Origin: Ichthyophis bannanicus
Taxonomy: Eukaryota; Chordata; Amphibia; Gymnophiona; Ichthyophiidae
NCBI GenBank assembly: GCA_033557465.1
Contig: CM066037.1
Span: 518,684,686 to 518,748,685, forward strand
Direction of reading: 5' to 3'
DNA: 64,000 nucleotides
The position numbers were made by a program, and so were the translations under genes. The first letter of the stretch is position 1; each line of letters starts with the position of its first letter. The notes below the pieces were generated by a model. It was not told where the DNA came from. It saw only the letters and a list, made by a program, of their open reading frames with translations, and ran no database searches. Below, one piece after another: positions 56,970 through 64,000 of the stretch.

Positions 56970-59900
56970 CACTGTCAAAATCTCTCTAAATAGTGTTCCC
57001 TTTTTATTGAAATTCAGTCCATCATTTTAAAATTATAGAAAATGTAATTTTCTTGTGCATATGTATCTTAAATGGTTCATTTTTAAAAATCTAGTTTTAA
57101 AAATGTATTAATACAGCATCTAGAAAAAGTCCCGCGGTTAGATTGAGATGCTATATATAACCACAGAGAATATTTTAATATGCCCAACTCAGAGCTGGCT
57201 GTACTGAAATGTAATTTAAATTTGTACTTTGCTTTTCATTCCAATATTATTGCAGTTTCTATAGAAAAATGTTTTCGAGCCACCTGAAATTTGGAACTGT
57301 TAATTTAATTATTTGCCTTTTTCCAAATCCAAGCTCAAGACAAATTACACAAGTTCTCCGTGGACAACAGGCTATAATCAGCCAGACATGGGTGACAGTC
57401 ATCCCTGACAGTACAGTATTAAACTGCTCTCCCAGGGCCCAGAGGAATCTAGCAAATTCTTTGGGAATTTGCAGGTGATTTCCTCTGTGACCTTTTGCTG
57501 CTGCTACTCAGTCTTCTTCATTTGTGGACCTCTGCAGATGTAGCTCTCCCCATTCTTTATTTCCTTTCACTTTTATATTTTCAGATAAGCTTTCTCCTTC
57601 CTCTGCCTCAAGCTTTCTTTCTTCAACTTGTGATCACTGTTCTTCCCTTTTACCCCCCTGACTCAGATCTATGCAAGATTACCTCTTTAGCCGTACCCCA
57701 GAGAAGTATCTCTCCTGCAGTGGTAGCATAGCTATTAGAGTATGGCCACTAGTCCAGAGAGAGATCTTCCATACTACTACTTCAGCTGTATATCCGGAGC
57801 AGTTCCCTTCTGGCAGCGGCATATAGCGACAACTGCTCTGCTTTGAAAAAGAAAAAGAAGGAATATCTGGTCTGCTTCTTCACTTGCACACTCGGAGCAA
57901 TATCCCTCTAACATTGGCCGTAGCATATGGCCCTCAGTTATTGGACAACTGCTATGCTTCGATGATAGGGAGAAAAGGAATGCTTAGTCTGCTATTTCAA
58001 CTGCACACCCAGACTGTTCCCCTATAGCATCAGCAGTACAACTATGTCTGCATTGCCACCAGTCTCGGGACTGTTACTCTGCTTCACAGATGGAAGAAAG
58101 CTGCTGCATCAGCTGAATACTGGAGCAGTTCCCCTCGGCTCCAACAGCTCCCCAGTGACCCAGGTCTATGGTGCTTCTTCATTATTGATTTACTGAATAT
58201 GTACTACCGCATGCCAGGAGCAGTTTTTCTCCAGAAACAGCAGGATATTGAGGAACGCTTGACCCCTAGCCTGGAACAGAAGGTCTTTGGAGAGGGAAAA
58301 GAGATTTTTCTGTCCTCCCTTGAGCACATGCCTGGGCACTTGCTTATCTGTGGCACGTTCTCTCAGTAATTAGGTCTCAGACTCAGGATTGCTACTTTCC
58401 TGTACTTCGCACATATAATGGTGAAAGAATCTTAAATAGTGACAGTACCTACCTTACCTCAAGCCATTGGGGTTCTGCTTTTCTCGACAACATCCTCTTG
58501 CTGGAGTTTCAAGTAACAGCATGCTCCCCTTCTCCCTTGCTAAGCCGCAGCAAACTCTCCCCGCCACCTCAGGGGCAATAGAAGATTAAATATTGAAACT
58601 GAGATCCCCAAGGGGCAGAAGACCATCTGCATGGATCTTGGCGACCTGCTCAAATAACCTGATTATATATATATATATAAGACACATCTCGAGCGCCCAC
58701 CATGCTCTCATTAAAACTCAAGTAACCCCCAAAAAAAGAGGGGAAAATATAAAGAAATAGAAATTTGAGGGCTCTATTCCCTATTTTTGCTCTTTCTTCC
58801 TAGTGCCTTATATTGTGAAATAGTATGATGAGTACGTTGCCATCAGTGCCAAGAAGCTGCCATTGTTTTTTATAAGGAGAAACTCATTCCTGCCCTATGG
58901 CACACCCTCCATTGGCAGAAACATCTGATGCATCTGTCATCTTCTTCGCCTACCCTAAAACATGTCACTGTCATTGCATTCTGGGATGCTGAAGTGATAT
59001 GGCGCAGTTGTTCATAAGGCTTTTGTTTTGCAGTGGACAGGAGTAACGAGGAGAGAGAGCAACCTACACCTATTACAGCACATGTCACTTTGCCCATATA
59101 TCTGAGGTACCGATACTGTGCTGCATATGCCGTGCAATCAGCTGCTTCATCCATTGATTGCACAGCAGTGGAGCCACTAATGCTAAGATCTATTGTCTGC
59201 CTATAGTGAGGCGAAGCAAGAGGTCATAGCTCCTCTGTTTTGGCAGCACTTTTGCAGATGCGAGAAGCTGTTTCAGTCCAAACTCTGCTTGCAAAGCAGA
59301 ATTCATGCTATCCCAGTTAGCCACAGCAACCACGTGAGGTTGCCTGCCTTTGGCTGCTCATTGTGAGGTTTTACAATGCTCACTTCTTTTACCTTTTATG
59401 TTTGTCCACCACTTCAAGAAGGCTGCCATGACATCATGCTGTCAGGTGACCCTGCCCAGAAAACATCTTTGAGACTGCAAAAAAAAAGAAGTGTATTTAG
59501 GATCAACTCCATAATCTCTGAAGTAGCTGTATGGGGCTTTGTTCGTTAACTGGCATCTTAAATGCAGGGTGCTTCTCTTTAGAAACTGCCACTTCACTAA
59601 GCTAACAAGCCTTCAGTTGGCAATTAATAGTCCCCGAGGATTCTACCATCCTCTTCCAACCATTGACATCCAGGGAGACCTAGCCTTCTGCCATGGAGCT
59701 CCTAACCTCCAGACTGTACTGCTATATGCCTTTATAGTTTAGATTACCTTTATCTTCACAGATTTTGACAGTAGTATAATTAGCTGGTTTGAATAGCAAC
59801 ATGCTCTGTCATCACTAGCCACATATTGTTCAACATTATCCCTTCAGCAAAGCAGATCACTGCCTCCTGTTTTGCTCTCACTTTTCATTCGCATCTGCCC

Positions 59901-59986
59901 ACTCCTAGCACCATTGGTACCAACAGGATATTTTGTCTGCCCATGTACTTTAAAAACTAAAAATAAACAAACCAAGAGACAACTAA
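56970..59986 (+). other. Three kilobases of unassigned intron
   Basis: Contains an (ta)n run near 58665 and several short open frames without known domains. No ITR, LINE or SINE signature could be supported, and the next OSBPL8 exon was not found here. Confidence 0.45.
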
Positions 59987-60397
59987 TTCTTCGGGAACAA
60001 GCAGGAAGTCAGTCCTCACATATGGGTGACGTCGGCCCCAAAGGAGCCCTCGCAGAAGTATCCCCTCAGCTTTCAAAGAAAGCCTTTGTGAGATGCCACC
60101 ATGCATGCATGGTCTCCCTTCCCGCCCAAGGGTGCCATCTTGCTCAGTCTCCTTTTTTTCACAGAGCCTTTCAGACGTTTGTCTGGCTTGTCCCCGGAAA
60201 AAGTTGATTTTTCTCTCTGAGTTTCATGCTCATCTTCGGTATCGCACCAGTACTCTTTCTGCCACTGACCTCATTGTCTCGGCGTCGAGTTTGGGTATAT
60301 TTTTGTAGTTCTTTCTTTTCTGACGTCTTCATGCCTTTTTTCTCTCATTGGCAGCGCGGGAGAGTCTTCGACTTCGCAGGAGTACATTTTTTCCCCA

Positions 60398-62259
60398 TGG
60401 CTACCAATGGCTTTAAGTGTGATCGGTGCTCTAAAATTATGTCTTTGACCGACACACACAATTGCTGTCTTCACTGCCTTGGGCCAGACCACGACCCAGC
60501 AGCCTGTGGTCTCTGCAAAAGGATGTCCAGTAAGGCCCTCAAGAGCCGCCAGCAGCAGACAACAGGTTTTTCCACGAGTCCCCCAGTGCCTCCGAAGGCC
60601 AGGGCCTCAAATGAGGCCCTGATATCTCAGACGGAACCTCCCAAACCCGAGCCTCGTCGTGGGTCCTCAGAAACGGTGTCTCCCTTGAGGAAACCCAGGA
60701 AGAAGAAGAAACTCTCAAAGGTGGCAACCTTTGTCATGCAGTCCAAGACGTACGTTCGAGGCTTCGGAGAGGGAGCGGCCTGTAAAGGTCCCCCAAAAGG
60801 ATCCGACCACAGACTAGCCTCGATCCCCAGACACCATCCTCATCGAGGATTCCCCTTCGGGGGAGCCAATGTCGGGTCAGAGTCCATAGGTGCCTGCGCC
60901 AAAGGCTGAGGAGCCTTCTGATTTGGAGTCCAGAATGGCAGCCCTGGAGCGCAGTTTGTCTGCTTTCATGGACCAGCAGCGGACACTGCTGTCCAGCACA
61001 ACCGGTTCATCTGCCCTGACCACCAGGCCCTCGAAGTCCAAGACATCCCTGGAGGCCGAGCTGATCCTCGGCCAAGGTCGGGATCCAAGTCCCACTTTGA
61101 CGGGACCCCAGTCATCCCCGGCAAGTATGCCGGGCGCTCGCTGCAGGGCATCAGGGGCCCCGAGGCCTGCGGAGCAGCTCTTCTAAGAGTCTTCTATGGA
61201 CTACTCCTAGTGGGAGACGGATGATGAGTCCCCCGATACTCGTTACCACCGCAACATCCCATCTAACTCTCCTGTCTCGGAGCCTTGATGGTGGACCCCC
61301 ACCGGAGGATATGGATTTCCTTAATTTTGTCAAGGATATGTCTGGCATTCTCTACGGAGTCGAAAGAGGACCCTCGGGTGGATGAGTTGGTAATCCTCCA
61401 GTATGAGGCTCCTCCGAGGGAATCGCTCACAGTGCCCATTCCTCCCATCCTGGAACGGTTGATGCTCCGGATATGGAAGACACCGGCTTCGGTAGTGGTG
61501 GTAAGCAAGCAGCTTGACTCGATGTACCTAGTTCTCCGGGGCATGGGCTTCCAAAAGTCACAGATGTGGCATAACTCCATGCCTTATATCTTCTGAAAAG
61601 CCAGAAGACACACTCCTCGGTGCCTCCCCGGCAGAGAGGCCCCCCACCCTGGATGCCCTCGGCAGAAAGTGCTACCAGGGCGCAGTGCTCATTGGCTTCA
61701 TCCAGGCCTACCTGCTGTACATGGGCATGTATCTGAGACACCTGGTGAAGGAACTCGCCAGGTTCTCAGCTGGTCTCTCCGAGGTACATTTATGTTTATT
61801 TTATACTTAATATACCGCCCAACACCACAAGTTTCTGGGCGGTTTACAATAAGACTATAAAATTTAAAAATTAAAAAATGCTGCAGAAAAGAAAAAAAAA
61901 AGGAACGCCATAAATTCAAGGAAACAGGACAGAAAAGAACAACCGGTTTAAGAACCTGGCCAAGGCAGTCCGTGAATGCTCCAAATTCATGTCTTGAGAG
62001 GCCTATGATGGGTTCGAATTGGCAGCTCGAGTAGCGGCGGCGGACATCGGTGCACGCCACCAAGCTTGGCTACAGTTGTCCGACCTCGAGCAATGGATTC
62101 AGGAAAAATTGGTCGATGTCTCCTGCCAAGGAGAGAACCTCTTTGGCAAACCCATGACCGACAAGGCTGCCGAACTGGAGACAGAGTTCATGACTAGGAC
62201 CAGGCTCTCTAAAAAATACCACTGTCCCTCCCTGATGGAAGGGCTCGGGTAAAAATTCC
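60398..62259 (+). pseudogene. DIRS-F gag-like gene
   Basis: Starts MATNGFKCDRCSKIM with CCLHCLGPDHDPAAC, the Cys-rich block, followed by a Lys/Ser/Pro linker (open to 60909). Frames then shift; later blocks are PPEDMDFLNFVKDMSGIL, LMLRIWKTPASVVVVSKQ, TLDALGRKCYQ, and after the SINE-like insert AYDGFELAARVAAADIGA and HQAWLQLSDLEQWIQEK. It ends at the TRTRLSKK region where G begins. Confidence 0.8.
61782..61955. repeat. SINE-like 'ataccgccc' repeat, copy 3, inside DIRS-F gag
   Basis: An AT-rich start, 'taatataccgcccaacacc', 'gggcggtttacaataagac', then an A-rich stretch. It interrupts the gag between AGLSE and ECSKF. Related to 16461-16560 and 35803-35949 but divergent. Confidence 0.6.
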
Positions 62260-64000
62260 TTATCTCCAGGAACAAGCAGGAATGAGTCTTCACATATGGG
62301 TACATCGGTACCGACGGAGCCTGCGCGGGAACGCTTCCCAGCATCCAAAAAGAAAGCCTTTGGGAGCATCCCACACGCATGCGCGCTGCCTTCCCGCCCA
62401 TTCACTTCCCTCTCATCAGTTTTCCGCAGAGCCGGCAGGACATATTCCTGTCACCGCAGAAAATTCTTCTTTTTATTCATGTGTTTTTGTGGTCGCGTCT
62501 GCCTTCCCTCGACACCACCGGTACCGCCACTGCTTTTCTTTCTTTTTACTAAAAATGTCTTCTTTTTTCTAGGAATTTTTTCCTGTTTAGTGCCTGATGG
62601 TTTCTAGGCCACCAGGCCTCTATCCTTCCATTATGGAAAAGCCAGCCACTATCCTTAAGAAATGCTCAAAGTGTGGCGGTACAAATATACCCACTGGAGT
62701 GTCTCTCCTGCTGGAGCTCAAACAGAAGAAGTCTTCAGGATCGAGCACAACTCGATACCCAGTTCACATCGGACTCGATGTCACCAGCCAGAATATCTTC
62801 TTTTTCACAGGATCAGGTAACCAAACAAAAGTCTGTTAAGACTAGCCAGTCCTCGAGTGGTAGATCTCCTTCTAAGCATCGAGATGCCTCTGACGTTGCC
62901 CTCGAGGACATTTTGGCAATAAAGCCCCAGCGGGAGTCTTCGGGCTCCAAAGCATTAACGGGGTTTCAGGTTGTTCCCGAGGTTCTTACCTCCATGGACA
63001 TACCTGGGCCATGCTCGGTGGTTGTGGCCGCTTCGAGCTGTACCGACACCCCGGCATCGGCTATGGTGATGGATGAAACACCTCCTCACCGATGAACGTA
63101 GTCTAGCGCTCTCAGCTACTTCGGTATCGCTAGAGTTGCTGCAGACCGTTCCACGAATATCAGTATCGGCTTTGGTACCGGTACCGGTATTGACATCGTC
63201 ATTTGTGTCAGTACCGTCGATGTTTTCTTCAACAGATTCGCTCCCTTCGATGCCGAGCCTGGAATCGCTCTCTAGCATGGAGGATTCGGTACCGACCTCG
63301 GGCGGTACCGAAGACATCTCTTTAAAGAAAATCCGATGCTTCATCCTTTCAAGTCTTCCGATCCCGATGACTGGGATGAATCCATCGGTGCCAAGGCTGA
63401 ATTTTCAACAATTTCAGCCTTTACCCCTCATTTCAGAGGGTCCTCCTCAGGGGAGTTTTCTTTTCAAGCTTTTTTGCTTGATATGGCAAAGTTAATTGCC
63501 ATTTCTATACCTGGTAAAGAAACTCTGCAATTCCCCTGGATTCCAAAGGATGTGATCATGCTTCCTGTGCATCAGATCTTATAGGATCTACTATTAAAAA
63601 TGTGGGAAACTCCTTTAATGTTATCCCCAACTTCTAAAACACTTCACACTGCGTACAAGGTGCCACCTTCTCCAGGTTTTCAAAAGACTCAACTTCCTCA
63701 TCATTCTATTGTTGTAGAATCAGCAATGAGGCGTATTAAGAGTGCAAAGAAGCACTTCTCTTATCCTCCAGGTCGTGAGTCTAGGATTTTAGATGCCTTT
63801 GGACGTCGATGCTTCCAGGCATCTATGCTTTCAGCAAGAATTATCTCATATATTTTCTATATGGGATTATCTCTTGAAGAGGTCACAAAGAATTTAAAGC
63901 TTTTGAACCCTTTTCTTCAAGAACATAATAGAGCAGACTATTTCTTATTAGTCAGTCATGCTCAGAATGTCTCTAAGTTCCTTAATCGTGCTTCCCTGGA
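62260..64000 (+). mobile_element. DIRS-G: A/C/D-family DIRS copy nested in F, runs off the window
   Basis: Left ITR 62260-62425 (tatctccaggaacaagcagg, tacatcggtaccgacgg), then leader and gag to the window end. Its ITR has the A/D-type 'ggtaccga' centre rather than the B/E-type 'gacgtcg' centre. Confidence 0.87.
62633..64000 (+). pseudogene. DIRS-G gag-like gene, partial
   Basis: Starts MEKPATILKKCSKCGGTNI, keeping the first C-x-x-C, but the second is lost in a deletion. A Ser-rich linker with many ggtacc motifs (63173-63310) follows. Later segments SSGEFSFQAFLLDMAKLIAI, ETLQFPWIPKDVIMLPVHQI, then a TAG at 63582, and MWETPLMLSPTS, SPGFQKTQLPHHSIVVESAM and ARIISYIFYMGLSLEEV appear in shifting frames to the window edge. 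Confidence 0.8.

Larger units (their letters stand above)
59987..62259 (+). mobile_element. DIRS-F: 5' part of a B/E-family DIRS copy
   Basis: Left ITR 59987-60165 (cgggaacaagcaggaagtca, cacatatgggtgacgtcgg), leader and gag, then cut by DIRS-G at 62260. A SINE-like piece interrupts gag at about 61782-61955. Everything after the gag is beyond the window or absent. Confidence 0.84.

Noticed and set aside
57480..58650. Coding region in 57.5-58.6 kb
   Set aside because: Short frames only, no domain, no splice-site-bounded exon matching OSBPL8; left as unassigned intron.

Overview
This window is vertebrate nuclear DNA, about 64 kb from inside one large-intron gene. Three short + strand exons with clean AG/GT borders (17332-17433, 25871-26074, 56203-56287) join in phase and encode the start of the pleckstrin-homology domain of an oxysterol-binding-protein-related protein, best matched from memory to OSBPL8/ORP8. 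Introns of 8.4 kb and 30.1 kb lie between them. Intron size, a flood of DIRS retrotransposons and the CR1/RTE/L2/tRNA-SINE mix suggest an amphibian, most plausibly a caecilian. That taxonomic call is inference, not proof.

Almost everything else is mobile DNA. Nine DIRS tyrosine-recombinase retrotransposons (labelled H, I, C, D, B, A, E, F, G in order of first appearance) all lie on the + strand, the same strand as the host gene. H (1-2230) is a truncated copy. I (2645-10211) is a divergent DIRS family with complete ends and carries a 1.7-kb hAT element with an 8-bp target duplication. C (26157-44181) was invaded by D, D by B, and B by A, giving a four-level nest in which A (35950-41556) is whole. 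E (45226-56047) is split by a CR1 LINE and an unidentified segment. F (from 59987) is interrupted by G (from 62260), which runs off the window.

The DIRS copies show the known plan of the group: a gag-like protein with a Cys-rich N-terminus, then reverse transcriptase, RNase H and a Dam-methyltransferase-like domain in one frame, then tyrosine recombinase (YR) in an overlapping frame. Inverted terminal repeats (ITRs) and an internal complementary region (ICR) that joins the complements of both ends are also visible. All copies I could judge are decayed by stops, frameshifts and CpG-type transitions at catalytic codons.

LINEs include a + strand CR1 (about 10.34-13.88 kb), a short antisense CR1 piece (13.88-14.61 kb), a long antisense CR1 (18.05-24.3 kb) with an RTE/BovB-like LINE inserted between its ORFs (11-bp target duplication), and a + strand CR1 (47.32-50.86 kb) that carries the same RTE junction with most of the RTE deleted. 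Smaller items are an L2-like 3' end, tRNA-derived SINEs, copies of a SINE-like 'tatataccgc' repeat, tandem repeats and a 301-bp fold-back repeat. I found no CRISPR array, operon or structural RNA gene.
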